This document shows positions 25,789 through 34,527 of a stretch of 64,000 bases of DNA, piece after piece (position 1 is the first letter of the stretch; every line of letters begins with the position of its first letter). The position numbers and the translations under genes are program-made. The stretch lies in contig JAKQJC010000022.1 of assembly GCA_029561345.1 (NCBI GenBank), positions 1-64,000 on the forward strand, read 5' to 3'. The stretch comes from Chloroflexota bacterium. GTDB taxonomy: Bacteria > Chloroflexota > Anaerolineae > Anaerolineales > Anaerolineaceae. The notes beneath the pieces are model-generated. The model was not told the DNA's origin, did not search any database, and saw only the letters and a list, made by a program, of their open reading frames with translations.

Positions 25789-26880
25789 ATGAAGAACCAT
25801 TATTATGCAGTCATTATGGCAGGCGGCAGCGGCACCCGGCTGTGGCCGCTCTCACGCCAGCAGCGGCCCAAGCAGATGCTGCCTATTTTTGATGACCTGA
25901 CCCTTTTTCAGGTGGCGGTGAACCGGCTGGACGGCCTGTTTGCCCCAGATCATATTTACGTGGTGACGGCGAAAAGCCAGGCAGCTGAACTGCAGCGCGA
26001 ATGCCCGCAAATTCCGACAGAAAACTACCTGCTGGAACCGCTGCCCCGCGGCACGGCATCGGTGGTGGGGATGGGGGCGGTAGCCCTGCTCCAGCGGGAT
26101 CCGGAAGCGGTGATGGCGGTGCTGACGGCGGATCATTTCATTGAAAATATTCCCGTCTTTCAAAACCTGCTCAAAGAGGGTTTTGATTTGGCGCAGAAGA
26201 AATTCCTGGTGACCCTGGGGATCAAACCCACCTTTGCCTCAACCGGGTACGGCTACATTCACCGCGGCGCGCCGTTGGAAGCGCGCGGCACCTACCCGGC
26301 TTTCCTGGTGGAAAGCTTCAGGGAGAAGCCCAACGAAGCGGCTGCCCGGCAGTTTGTGGATTCAGGCGAATACGACTGGAATTCCGGTATGTTCATCTGG
26401 CGGGCCGACCGTGTGATGGAAGAATTTGCCCGGCAAATGCCTGAATTGAGCGCGATTCTCAGCCAGATTGCCGATGCCTGGAAGACCCCTGAAAAAGAAT
26501 CTGTATTGAATGCCGTCTGGCCGACCATTCGCCCGCAAACCATTGACTATGGGGTGATGGAGCATGCCACGCAGACAGCTGTGCTGCCGGCGGGCGGTTT
26601 GGGGTGGAATGATGTTGGCAGCTGGGACGCGCTGTTTGATGTGCTGCCGACCGATGAAAACGGGAATATTGTGTTAAGCGCCAACCATATTGGTCTGAAC
26701 AGCAGCCACACCCTGGTGTGCTCAGAGCAGAAGAAACGCCTGGTGGTGACCATTGGCGTGCAGAATTTGATTGTCATTGAGACGGGCGACGCATTGCTTG
26801 TCTGTGATCGCAGCCAGGCCCAATCTGTGAAGGAAGCGGTGACGCGCCTGAAACAGACCGGCCAGGAAGAATACCTATAA
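25789..26880 (+). CDS. manC: Mannose-1-phosphate guanylyltransferase
   Basis: Makes GDP-mannose from mannose-1-phosphate and GTP. The 363-aa protein has the nucleotidyltransferase signature IMAGGSGTRLWPLSRQQRPKQML (residues 9-31), TADHFI, EKPNEAAARQF and WNSGMFIWRAD. Its length matches the single-function form; the C-terminal phosphomannose isomerase domain of bifunctional ManC is absent. ATG 25789 follows a TA-rich stretch with GAGGTAGAA as a weak Shine-Dalgarno. It is probably cotranscribed with topA, 14 bp downstream. Confidence 0.92.
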   Translation: MKNHYYAVIMAGGSGTRLWPLSRQQRPKQMLPIFDDLTLFQVAVNRLDGLFAPDHIYVVTAKSQAAELQRECPQIPTENYLLEPLPRGTASVVGMGAVALLQRDPEAVMAVLTADHFIENIPVFQNLLKEGFDLAQKKFLVTLGIKPTFASTGYGYIHRGAPLEARGTYPAFLVESFREKPNEAAARQFVDSGEYDWNSGMFIWRADRVMEEFARQMPELSAILSQIADAWKTPEKESVLNAVWPTIRPQTIDYGVMEHATQTAVLPAGGLGWNDVGSWDALFDVLPTDENGNIVLSANHIGLNSSHTLVCSEQKKRLVVTIGVQNLIVIETGDALLVCDRSQAQSVKEAVTRLKQTGQEEYL

Positions 26881-26894
26881 GGAGAGATGGATTC

Positions 26895-29198
26895 ATGGAA
26901 GCATATTGTGTTAAGTGCAAAGCCAAGCAAGAAATCAATGATCCTCACAGTGAATTTAACGCCGTGGGTGCTCCGGTCACGCGGGGTATTTGCAGCGTGT
27001 GCGGTACCAAAGTTTACCGTATGGGCCGGACCCCTGAGCATGATTTGCTTCCCCAACCGGAACATAAGGGAAAAAAGCCGGTGGTGCGCAGCGGCAAACT
27101 GGTGATCGTTGAATCACCGGCCAAGGCCAAAACAGTGGGGCGTTTTTTGGGCAAAGGCTACACGGTGCGCGCTTCAGTGGGACATGTGCGCGATCTGCTG
27201 CGCTCGGAACTCTCAGTGGATGTGGATCATGATTTCAAACCTAAATACCGCGTGCCGAATGAGAAACGGGTGGTGGTGAAAGAACTGAAAGAACTGGCGC
27301 GCACAGCTGAAGAAATTTTTCTGGCAACCGACCCTGACCGCGAAGGCGAGGCGATTGCCTGGCATTTGATGGAAGCGGCTGAAATTGAACCCTCCATTGC
27401 CAAACGCGTGGTGTTTCATGAAATTACCCAGCCGGCCATTGCCGACGCTTTTTCTCATCCCCGCCAGATCAACATGAGCCTGGTGGACGCCCAGCAGGCG
27501 CGGCGCGTGATGGACCGCCTGGTGGGTTACGGCATCAGCCCGATCTTGTGGGAAAAGGTGCGCAGCCGCCTTTCGGCAGGCCGCGTGCAGTCGGTGGCCC
27601 TGCGCATGGTGGTGGAACGCGAACGGGAAATTGAAGATTTTATTCCCCAGGAATATTGGAGCATTGAGGCGGAATTCAAACCCGAAGGGGGTGACGGACT
27701 GTTTATGACCAAGCTGGCGCGCGTGGATGACCAGGAACCGGCGCTAACAAGCGAGGCAGTGGTCACCCCGTTGGTGGCGGATATGGAAAAAGCGGCCTAC
27801 ACCATCAGCCGGATCAAGCGCAGCGAACGCCGCCGCAAGCCACCGGCGCCATTCATCACTTCCACGCTGCAGCAGGAAGCCTCGCGCCGCCTGGGTTTCA
27901 CCGCCCGCCGGACGATGGCCCTGGCCCAGCAGCTTTATGAAGGTCTGGATGTGGGTGAGGGCGGCGCCACCGGTTTGATCACCTACATGCGCACTGACTC
28001 GACCAATGTTTCAGAAATAGCCCAGGCTGAAACGCGCACCTTCATTGCCCAACGTTTTGGCAATGATTTTCTACCGTCCACGCCCCCACAGTACAAGACG
28101 AAGGTGGCCGGCGCCCAGGAAGCCCATGAAGCCATCCGCCCCACTTCCGTGCTGCGCGAACCGGGCAAGGTCAAGGAATTCCTGAGCACCGATCAATTCA
28201 AACTTTATTCGCTGGTCTGGCAGCGTTTTGTGGCTTCGCAGATGGAAGCTGCTGTGTTCGACACCCTGACGGTGGAAGTGACTGCCAAAACTGACCTGCA
28301 TACTTACCTGCTGCGCGCTTCAGGCTCAACGGTGAAATTTGCCGGTTTCCTGATCGTCTATGAAGAAGCCCAGGATGAAGATACCAAGGGCGCAGAAGAA
28401 AAGAATGTGCGCATTCCGGCTGGCGTGGCTGAGGGCCAGAATCAGGTATTGAAGCGCCTGCTGCCCGAACAGCATTTCACCCAGCCGCCGCCGCGCTATT
28501 CTGAGGCCACCCTGGTAGCTGTGTTGGAAGAAAATGGCATTGGCCGCCCTTCCACCTACGCCCCCATTCTTTCTACTATTCAAGAACGCGGTTATGTGAT
28601 CCGCGAAGCCAAGCGTCTGAGCCCGACAGAAACCGGCATGCTGGTCAACGACCTGCTGGTGGAACATTTCCCTGAGATTGTGGACCCGGGTTTTACCGCG
28701 CGCATGGAAGCCAATTTTGACCTGGTGGCCAACAACGGCAGCCCCTGGATTGATGTCATCAGCACTTTCTATGCGCCTTTCTCGGCCAGTCTGAAACGGG
28801 CGCAGGAATTGATGCCCACCACCAAGGCCGAACTGGAAAAGATTGGCCGCGAATGCCCTGACTGCGGCAAGGACCTGGTGATCCGCTGGGGCCGCTACGG
28901 AAAGTTCATTTCCTGCAGCGGTTTTCCGGCCTGCCGTCACACCGAAGCCTGGCTGGAGAAAATTGGTGTCACCTGTCCGCAGTGCGGCGGGGATGTGGTG
29001 AAGCGCAAGACACGCAAGAACCGGGTTTTCTTTGGCTGCGCCAAATACCCGGAATGCACCTTCACGTCATGGAAACAGCCGCTCCCCAAACCCTGCCCCA
29101 AATGCGGCGGTTTGCTGGTAATTGCCAACAAACGCGAATCGCAGTGCACGGTTTGCCAGGAAAGTTTCCTGCTGGAAGAAACGACGCCAGAATCTTGA
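26895..29198 (+). CDS. topA: DNA topoisomerase I with N-terminal DUF5679-like zinc ribbon
   Basis: Relaxes negative supercoils. 767 aa: an N-terminal extension of about 65 residues with two Cys pairs (YCVKCKAKQEI and CSVCG), resembling DUF5679. Then the Toprim domain (KLVIVESPAKAKTVGRFLGKGY; DPDREGEAIAWH), the core with catalytic Tyr in GLITYMRTDSTNVS, and GIGRPSTYAPILSTIQERGYV. Three C-terminal zinc ribbons follow (CPDCGKDL, CPQCGG ... CAKYPEC, CPKCGG ... CTVC). Start ATG 26895 with AAGGAGAG upstream. The zinc-ribbon fusion at the start is the unusual part; DUF5679 is usually a tiny stand-alone protein. Confidence 0.95.
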   Translation: MEAYCVKCKAKQEINDPHSEFNAVGAPVTRGICSVCGTKVYRMGRTPEHDLLPQPEHKGKKPVVRSGKLVIVESPAKAKTVGRFLGKGYTVRASVGHVRDLLRSELSVDVDHDFKPKYRVPNEKRVVVKELKELARTAEEIFLATDPDREGEAIAWHLMEAAEIEPSIAKRVVFHEITQPAIADAFSHPRQINMSLVDAQQARRVMDRLVGYGISPILWEKVRSRLSAGRVQSVALRMVVEREREIEDFIPQEYWSIEAEFKPEGGDGLFMTKLARVDDQEPALTSEAVVTPLVADMEKAAYTISRIKRSERRRKPPAPFITSTLQQEASRRLGFTARRTMALAQQLYEGLDVGEGGATGLITYMRTDSTNVSEIAQAETRTFIAQRFGNDFLPSTPPQYKTKVAGAQEAHEAIRPTSVLREPGKVKEFLSTDQFKLYSLVWQRFVASQMEAAVFDTLTVEVTAKTDLHTYLLRASGSTVKFAGFLIVYEEAQDEDTKGAEEKNVRIPAGVAEGQNQVLKRLLPEQHFTQPPPRYSEATLVAVLEENGIGRPSTYAPILSTIQERGYVIREAKRLSPTETGMLVNDLLVEHFPEIVDPGFTARMEANFDLVANNGSPWIDVISTFYAPFSASLKRAQELMPTTKAELEKIGRECPDCGKDLVIRWGRYGKFISCSGFPACRHTEAWLEKIGVTCPQCGGDVVKRKTRKNRVFFGCAKYPECTFTSWKQPLPKPCPKCGGLLVIANKRESQCTVCQESFLLEETTPES

Positions 29199-29246
29199 AA
29201 ATTGGCATAATAATTGCACCAATTTGGCTAACTTAAGCTGGAATAG

Positions 29247-29275
29247 TTGCGCGTTTCCATTTTTTCATCTACAAT
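29247..29275 (+). promoter_or_regulatory. Promoter for the 29341 gene
   Basis: -35 TTGCGC (29247-29252), 17-bp spacer, -10 TACAAT (29270-29275), within the 142-bp gap after topA. Confidence 0.45.
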
Positions 29276-29340
29276 AATAAAGATATTATCGCGTGATTTA
29301 GTCCAGAACAAGAAAAAAACACTAGCACAGGAGCAAAAAA

Positions 29341-30426
29341 ATGGAGAAGATTCAAGAGCTGTTAAAGAACCCCATCGTCACCGGTGTGACCGGCCTGGTG
29401 GTTGGGCTGTTTGTTGGCCTGGTGGTACTGGGCTGGGGGCTGACGCCGCTGCAATATAAGGATGCCGCCCCGAGCAATTTGCAGGCTGATTATAAGGCTG
29501 ACTACCTGGTGATGGCTGTGCAGGCTTATTCCAAGGATACCAACATCGCTCTGGCAAAAATGCGCTGGGAAGGTCTTGGCAAGGATGCGCCAACCCTGCT
29601 GGAAGGCGTCCGCAGCGCCAAGAAGGCACAAACTGCTGACCTCGAAGCTTTCTCGGTGGCAGTGACTGGAGCAGTCAAGCCATCCACCAGTGCCACGCCA
29701 GCGGCCAATGCCACCCCGGCTGCAGGCTCAGAAGGCGGCTTCAGCTGGCTGTTGATCATCATCCCTGTTCTGTGCCTGGTCCTGATCGCCATTGGCGTGG
29801 TGGGCTTCCTGCTGTTCACTTCCAACAAGTCAAAATCACAGGCCCCCACAGCTTCAGGCGAATCTTCGCAATCTGCTGTGCCCAATGTCGGCGCCCCGAC
29901 CATCCCGCTGGCCCGCCAGGCGGCTGAGATTAACCGTGCCGCTGAACGGACCGATTTCCAGGCTGAAGGCCAGGAAAACCCGGTGGCGCAGTTCATGACC
30001 ACCTATATGGCTGGCGACGATTTGTATGACGACTCCTTCTCCATTGACTCTCCGGCCGGCGAATTCCTGGGCGAATGCGGGGTGGGCATTTCTCATACCG
30101 TGGGGGTGGGCGATCCCAAGAAGGTGACCGCATTTGAAGTCTGGCTGTTTGATAAGAACGACATTCAAACGGTGACCAAGGTGTTGATGAGCCCATACGC
30201 ATTTGAAGATGCCGGTATTCGCCAGCAGCTTGAATCAAAGGGCGAACCAGTACTGGCCGAAGGCGGCCAACGTCTGGTTCTCGAAACCGCCACCCTGCAG
30301 CTCGAAGCCCGCGTGGTTGATATGAGCATTGGCCAGGGCGCCGCTCCCGATAACAGCATCTTTGACCGCCTGACCCTTGAACTGGCCGTCTGGCCCAAGG
30401 CGGCGGCACCGGCTCCTGAAGCCTGA
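29341..30426 (+). CDS. Two-TM membrane protein of unknown function
   Basis: 361 aa. A first membrane helix (residues about 14-35) is followed by a segment of about 90 residues (KADYLVMAVQAYSKDTNIALAKMRW), an Ala/Thr/Pro linker and a second helix (about residues 138-160). A C-terminal soluble domain contains a VTAFEVWLFDKNDIQTVTKVL block. If the first helix acts as an uncleaved anchor, the first domain lies outside and the C-terminal domain inside. I do not recognise a named family; similar proteins may be Chloroflexota-specific. It has its own promoter and a strong terminator, with ACAGGAG before the ATG, so it is a single-gene unit. Confidence 0.75.
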   Translation: MEKIQELLKNPIVTGVTGLVVGLFVGLVVLGWGLTPLQYKDAAPSNLQADYKADYLVMAVQAYSKDTNIALAKMRWEGLGKDAPTLLEGVRSAKKAQTADLEAFSVAVTGAVKPSTSATPAANATPAAGSEGGFSWLLIIIPVLCLVLIAIGVVGFLLFTSNKSKSQAPTASGESSQSAVPNVGAPTIPLARQAAEINRAAERTDFQAEGQENPVAQFMTTYMAGDDLYDDSFSIDSPAGEFLGECGVGISHTVGVGDPKKVTAFEVWLFDKNDIQTVTKVLMSPYAFEDAGIRQQLESKGEPVLAEGGQRLVLETATLQLEARVVDMSIGQGAAPDNSIFDRLTLELAVWPKAAAPAPEA

Positions 30427-30452
30427 TCTGTTCCTGATATCTGATATCATTC

Positions 30453-30484
30453 AAAAGACCTGGTCATCGTTGACCAGGTCTTTT
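30453..30484. terminator. Bidirectional terminator between convergent genes
   Basis: A 14-bp perfect stem (30453-30466 / 30471-30484) with a TCGT loop, bordered by AAAA and TTTT so that it can work on both strands. It separates the 29341 gene from the leftward 31002 gene. Confidence 0.8.
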
Positions 30485-30516
30485 CGTTGGATGAGTGTTT
30501 TTTTTGAATAGTGACG

Positions 30517-31002
30517 TTATGGTTTCAAAGCCCGTTTGATGGTGACCCGCACGGCAAGGGATTCCGTTTTCAGGGTGTCTTTGGTTTTGTAGTTGAAAGG
30601 TCCTTCCATTGAAATGACATCTGCAGAATAGGCATCCAATGTTCCGGTTTTCTCCCTGGTGTTCAGGGTCACTTTGAAATCCATTTTTCCATCTTTATTG
30701 ACATCGAATTCTTCGCTGATGTTCTCGGGCAGATTGGCAGCCGGAGACCAGGCGATCTGGATAAAGCCTTCGTTGGTTTCACCGATAAGGCCCATAAACA
30801 CCGGAGCATAGATCAGGGTGCGATACCCTTCACGGGGCAGGGTTTCCTGCAGTTCGCCGCCAATAATCCAGGGGGAAACTTCCAGACCGGTGGCCTTGAC
30901 CAGGGCCTCACTGAAGAACTGGTTTCCCATGAAGGTGGCCAGGACGATGGGCACGCCGAGGAAGGCGATAAAATATCCGAGGAATGCTTTAACTTTTTGC
31001 AT
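30517..31002 (-). CDS. Membrane-anchored protein of unknown function, last gene of redox cluster
   Basis: 161 aa with one N-terminal hydrophobic helix (residues 7-25), then a soluble, mostly beta domain. It contains DVNKDGKMDF, an isolated EF-hand-like Ca-binding loop (D-x-N-x-D-G-x-x-D). ATG 31002 has GGAGG seven bases upstream. It follows the NapH-like gene by 15 bp on the same transcript, so a periplasmic or outer-face accessory role in that redox system is the inference. No known family recognised. Confidence 0.7.
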   Translation of the reverse strand: MQKVKAFLGYFIAFLGVPIVLATFMGNQFFSEALVKATGLEVSPWIIGGELQETLPREGYRTLIYAPVFMGLIGETNEGFIQIAWSPAANLPENISEEFDVNKDGKMDFKVTLNTREKTGTLDAYSADVISMEGPFNYKTKDTLKTESLAVRVTIKRALKP

Positions 31003-31017
31003 AATGGACCTCCATAA

Positions 31018-32196
31018 TTAGAACATGCTGCCGGTGGTGATGAGCTTGAGAATGTAGTAGATGGCGCTGGCGATGGTTCCGCCGCCAAAGGTGGCCAGGA
31101 AGAGAAAGGCCGGGTAGAGGAAGAGCGAACGGGCCAGGTTGGGACGTTTATGCGGCGCGGTGCCTTTGACGTGGAAATGGATGGCCTGTTTTGGGCATTG
31201 ATCCACGCATTTACCGCAGCGGGTGCAGGAAAGCAGGGTATGGCCGGTTTTCAGACAATTTTCATCGAGTGAATAGGTGGGGCAGGTTTCGATGCAGCGG
31301 TTGCAGCCCACGCATTTTTCAGTGTCGATGCGCACATCGAAAATGGTGATCTTGTTGGTGAGAGATTGGAAGGCGCCGAAGGGGCAGAACAGGCTGCACT
31401 GGGTGCGTTTTTTAGTGAGGATGGGCAGGATGATCACCAGGGCAGCAAAGATGACCAAGAAGATGATGGTTTGGATCAGAGTGATGACGCTGGTTACCTC
31501 AGCGGCTTCGGTGACGGCTTTGAAGGGGCACAGCCATTCGCAGTAGGTAGGGGAGAGGGTGATGGCGGAAGAGAGGACGATGATGAGCAGGATGGCCCAG
31601 GGCAGATAGGTCCACTTACGATCAACCTTTTTGATCAGCGGTTTTTTGGCAATGCAGGAACAGCCTTCATCCAGACCGCCGTAGAAACAGCCCCAGGCGC
31701 AAAAAGCCCGTCCCAGCACCAGCGAAGCGCCGATCCACAGCACCAGCATGAAACTGATGGCGGCGAAGCCTTCAAGCATGGAACCGGGGAAGATGATGGT
31801 GTTGGTGAGGGCAGCGGGCAGCAGAATCATGGGAATGACCAGGTGGCAAAAAGGCGTTTCGCCATTATAGACATCTTCCTGGGTGAGGGTGGTGCTGCCG
31901 CGGGTGGAGGTGATGGCAACGGAGAAGACCAGGATCATGCTGAGGGCAAAGACGACAAAGAGGATGGCGCGCCAGCGCCAGGTTTTCTGCGTCCAGACCA
32001 TCAAGAAGAAGAGAACATTGATGCCAGACCAGGTGAGCAGGGCTGAGGCCACCAGCAGGCCGTCAGGGTCGCCGCTGCCGCCCAGCACGCTGCCCATAAT
32101 GACCAGAGCGGTGAGCAGCAGCATGGGAATGGTGATGAGAATGGATTTGGCGATGCCAGGCCGGGTGGACTGGGCTTTGGGGGGTAAAGTGGTCAT
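31018..32196 (-). CDS. Membrane polyferredoxin, NapH/NosR-like
   Basis: 392 aa with about seven membrane segments. It has Cys clusters FCAWGCFYGG and CEWLCPFKAV, the loop CSLFCPFGAFQSLTNK, and two C-terminal 4Fe-4S motifs (CVGCNRCIETCPT and CTRCGKCVDQCPKQA). This family transfers electrons at the membrane in nitrate, nitrous-oxide and related respiratory systems; no catalytic partner is encoded nearby. Its start overlaps the stop of the SafE-like gene (ATGA at 32193-32196), showing tight coupling. It is a different gene from the similar one at 14019. Confidence 0.86.
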   Translation of the reverse strand: MTTLPPKAQSTRPGIAKSILITIPMLLLTALVIMGSVLGGSGDPDGLLVASALLTWSGINVLFFLMVWTQKTWRWRAILFVVFALSMILVFSVAITSTRGSTTLTQEDVYNGETPFCHLVIPMILLPAALTNTIIFPGSMLEGFAAISFMLVLWIGASLVLGRAFCAWGCFYGGLDEGCSCIAKKPLIKKVDRKWTYLPWAILLIIVLSSAITLSPTYCEWLCPFKAVTEAAEVTSVITLIQTIIFLVIFAALVIILPILTKKRTQCSLFCPFGAFQSLTNKITIFDVRIDTEKCVGCNRCIETCPTYSLDENCLKTGHTLLSCTRCGKCVDQCPKQAIHFHVKGTAPHKRPNLARSLFLYPAFLFLATFGGGTIASAIYYILKLITTGSMF

Positions 32197-32819
32197 GCGA
32201 GTACTCCTTGCAAAATATAGATGATGCCGGTGTAGGCATAATAAAGCGCCGCCACGAGGGTGGCCAATTTACCGATGGTTTGCAGCGCCTGAGTGCGCTG
32301 CAGGAAGCCCATGAAGGGCAGGGGCAGCATATACACGGAAGTGCCAACAAAAAAGGTGATGAAAAAGATCAGGCTGCCGAACAGGGTGCCGTTGAGCGCA
32401 GCATTGGTGAAGGCGAGCAGAAAAGGCGGGCAGAGGTTCAGCCCGGTGAGCAGACCCAGGGCGGCAGGCAGCAGAGCGGGCCAATTTTTTAGGCGGGCGC
32501 GCAGGGTTTTTAATTCGGCGCCGCAGAAAACCTGTTTCTTTGCCAGACCGTAATAGAGGAGGGCGGCTGCCAGCAGCAGGTAAATGCCGCCAAAAATCAG
32601 GGTGCGGGCGCTGAGATCATGCAGGATGATCCAGTTGGCCGCCCAGGCAATGAGGGCGAAAAAGAGATAGCCAGCCAGGCGCCCGCCGAGGAATTGAGCC
32701 AGCAAAAGCCAGTTGCCGCCTGTTTTGCGCCCTTCCGAGAGGAAGAGGGGAATGAGCACCGGGGCGCAATAAGCCAGGCAGGTGGCGCCGTTCGCAAGTC
32801 CGAGTAAGAAACCGTCCAT
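32193..32819 (-). CDS. Cytochrome-c-biogenesis/sulfite-exporter-like membrane protein (CcdA/DsbD/SafE superfamily)
   Basis: 208 aa with six predicted membrane helices. Paired Cys-Pro motifs NGATCLAYCAPVLIP and LTGLNLCPPFLLAFTNA sit in the first and fourth helices, the positions of the redox Cys pair in CcdA/DsbD-type thiol transporters and in SafE-type proteins. It likely passes electrons or a metal/sulfur species across the membrane for the neighbouring ferredoxin protein; the exact substrate cannot be read. Start ATG 32819 with GGAGATG upstream. An intrinsic terminator ends only 13 bases before this ATG. Confidence 0.75.
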   Translation of the reverse strand: MDGFLLGLANGATCLAYCAPVLIPLFLSEGRKTGGNWLLLAQFLGGRLAGYLFFALIAWAANWIILHDLSARTLIFGGIYLLLAAALLYYGLAKKQVFCGAELKTLRARLKNWPALLPAALGLLTGLNLCPPFLLAFTNAALNGTLFGSLIFFITFFVGTSVYMLPLPFMGFLQRTQALQTIGKLATLVAALYYAYTGIIYILQGVLA

Positions 32820-32831
32820 GAGTCATCTCCA

Positions 32832-32866
32832 TAAAAAAGCCCCTTCTCCCTTGTCGAAGAAGGGGC
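32832..32866 (-). terminator. Intrinsic terminator after the 33419 gene, directly before the SafE-like gene
   Basis: On the minus strand: 9-bp stem (32858-32866 with 32839-32847), 10-nt loop, then six U (A32833-A32838). It leaves no space for a promoter before the ATG at 32819. Confidence 0.8.
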
Positions 32867-32882
32867 CGTGGTTCATTCAGGA

Positions 32883-33419
32883 TCAGGCAGCGTTGTCGCT
32901 TTTGCGGAAAGCCTTGATCAGGATGCTCACGCCGATGATGATGAGGATAACCGGCCAGACTTTGCCAATCAGCTCGAGAGCGGTCAGGCCGCCGACATCC
33001 TTGAGGAGGATCAGAGCGCCAATCACTGCCATGATGCTGCCCGGAATGAAAGCCCAGTAGTTGCGGCTTTTGGTGAACAGCACCGAGAAGAGCGGGATGA
33101 TGAACCAGCCGGCGGCAAATGAGAGGAGGAAGATGCCGCCTGATTCAATCTGGCCAAAGGCTGCGCTGAGAGGGCTGGCGGTGGTGATGATGCCAAGGCC
33201 GATGCCGCCGACGACGCCGCCGGGGATGATCCAGCCTTCTTCACGGGTGAAAACGCCCAGGGCCAGCATGATGACGCCCAGCACAGCCATGAAATAATAG
33301 CCAAAGTTCAGGTAGGGGGCAATCAGCAGGGCTGCGCCAACAAGGATGAGGATGAGGCCGGCTGCCAGGGCATTACGGCGGGGGGAAATCTTTTTCTTGG
33401 GGGTCAGTTCTTCAGACAT
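32883..33419 (-). CDS. LiaI/LiaF-like transmembrane protein (DUF5668-type)
   Basis: 178 aa. A short charged N-terminus (MSEELTPKKKISPRRN) is followed by five to six helices in hairpins, including repeated short hydrophobic pairs with Gly (GLILILVGAALLIAPYLNFGYYF and IGKVWPVILIIIGVSILI). The pattern matches the LiaI-LiaF-like membrane region that appears in cell-envelope stress operons. It is next to a NarL-type two-component system, which fits an envelope-stress role (inference). ATG 33419 with AAGGAGAAAA upstream. Confidence 0.7.
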   Translation of the reverse strand: MSEELTPKKKISPRRNALAAGLILILVGAALLIAPYLNFGYYFMAVLGVIMLALGVFTREEGWIIPGGVVGGIGLGIITTASPLSAAFGQIESGGIFLLSFAAGWFIIPLFSVLFTKSRNYWAFIPGSIMAVIGALILLKDVGGLTALELIGKVWPVILIIIGVSILIKAFRKSDNAA

Positions 33420-33437
33420 TTTTTCTCCTTATGTTGA

Positions 33438-33452
33438 TCTCGCCAGGCGAGA
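33438..33452. promoter_or_regulatory. 15-bp palindrome before the LiaI-like gene (candidate operator)
   Basis: TCTCGCC-A-GGCGAGA is a perfect palindrome 19 bp upstream of the ATG at 33419, between the coding start and a plausible leftward promoter near 33470-33490. It could be an operator or a small leader hairpin. The rest of the 162-bp gap shows no gene. Confidence 0.35.
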
Positions 33453-33581
33453 ATGATTTGCTTTTGATGATCTAAATATAACGTCCGGAGCTGAATCTCA
33501 ACAGTGCCTCAGGGCATATTTGACCCGAGGCAGGGATAGATTTCAGACTATGACTTTAGATAGAGAAGGGGGGTACAGCGG

Positions 33582-34259
33582 TCAGATCAGACCCAATTCC
33601 TGCCCGCGCAAAACGGCCTGGGTGCGGTCGCGCACGTTCATTTTGGCGATCAGGTTGGAAACATGGTTTTTGACGGTGCCTTCCGTGATAATCAGGCGGT
33701 CGGCAATTTCGCGGTTTGAGAGGCCCTCGGCCAGGGCGCGCAGAACCTCCATTTCACGGTCGGTGAGGGGTTCAGCAAGCGCCTGCGAAGATGCGGCAGT
33801 GGGGCCAGCCGGTTCGGCGGTGGGCCGGGCAGGCGCGGTCAGGCGGGAAAATTCAGCCAGAACTTTACGGGTGATGCTGGGCTGGATAAGCGCACCGCCA
33901 GAGGCAACGGTTCGCACAGCAGCGGCGATTTCATCGCTGCTGACATCCTTCAGCAGGTAGCCGCGGGCGCCGGCGCGCAAGCCTTCGAAGATGTATTCGT
34001 CATCATCGAAGGTGGTGAGGATGATGATGCCGCAGGAGGGCATGGCTGCCTGAATTTCGCGGGTGGCGCTGACCCCATCCATTTCCGGCATGCGCACATC
34101 CATGAGGATGACATCCGGCTTTAAAGCCTGTGCGGCCGCAATGGCATCCCGGCCGTTGGCAGCCTCACCAACGACATTCAGGTCGGGCTCGCTCATCAGG
34201 AGCATTTTCAGTCCCTGGCGGATTAAAGTCTGGTCATCAACAAGAAGGATTTGAATCAT
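33582..34259 (-). CDS. NarL/FixJ-family response regulator
   Basis: 225 aa from ATG 34259 (GGGGA upstream; nine extra in-frame residues upstream are rejected). Receiver domain: LLVDDQTLIRQG, phospho-acceptor Asp in DVILMDVRMPEMDG, Thr in ILTTFDDDE, Lys in LLKDVS. An Ala/Pro linker, longer than usual, follows. The LuxR-type helix-turn-helix is LTDREMEVLRALAEGLSNREIADRLIITEGTVKNHVSNLIAKM. It is encoded with its likely kinase two genes upstream. Confidence 0.95.
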   Translation of the reverse strand: MIQILLVDDQTLIRQGLKMLLMSEPDLNVVGEAANGRDAIAAAQALKPDVILMDVRMPEMDGVSATREIQAAMPSCGIIILTTFDDDEYIFEGLRAGARGYLLKDVSSDEIAAAVRTVASGGALIQPSITRKVLAEFSRLTAPARPTAEPAGPTAASSQALAEPLTDREMEVLRALAEGLSNREIADRLIITEGTVKNHVSNLIAKMNVRDRTQAVLRGQELGLI

Positions 34260-34269
34260 ATGGTCCCCA

Positions 34270-34518
34270 TCAGGTTTCAGGTGCACAGCGCTGGCTGAGG
34301 CTGCTGCCTGGCTCGTAAAACTCCTGACCGCAGGCAGTGCAGCGATATCGGTTGATCAACTGACCGTCCCATCCGTCAACCCATTCCTGGGCAACCACAT
34401 GGGCAGTTATTTGACCACAGTAAGAGCAGGTGATATTCTCAATCCCGGGAATGTCGGGATTATATTTGACCTTGTTGGCTGGTGTGCCGTGTTTTTTACT
34501 GCCTGATCTTTTGCCCAT
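34270..34518 (-). CDS. Small zinc-ribbon protein between kinase and regulator
   Basis: 82 aa with two CxxC pairs (CSYCGQ near residue 31 and CTACGQEF near residue 60), typical of a single zinc ribbon, and a basic N-terminus (MGKRSGSKKH). It lies 9 bp after the kinase stop and 10 bp before the regulator ATG, so it is cotranscribed with the two-component pair. Function unknown; a nucleic-acid-binding or chaperone-like accessory is possible. Confidence 0.72.
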   Translation of the reverse strand: MGKRSGSKKHGTPANKVKYNPDIPGIENITCSYCGQITAHVVAQEWVDGWDGQLINRYRCTACGQEFYEPGSSLSQRCAPET

Positions 34519-34527
34519 GTAGAAAAC

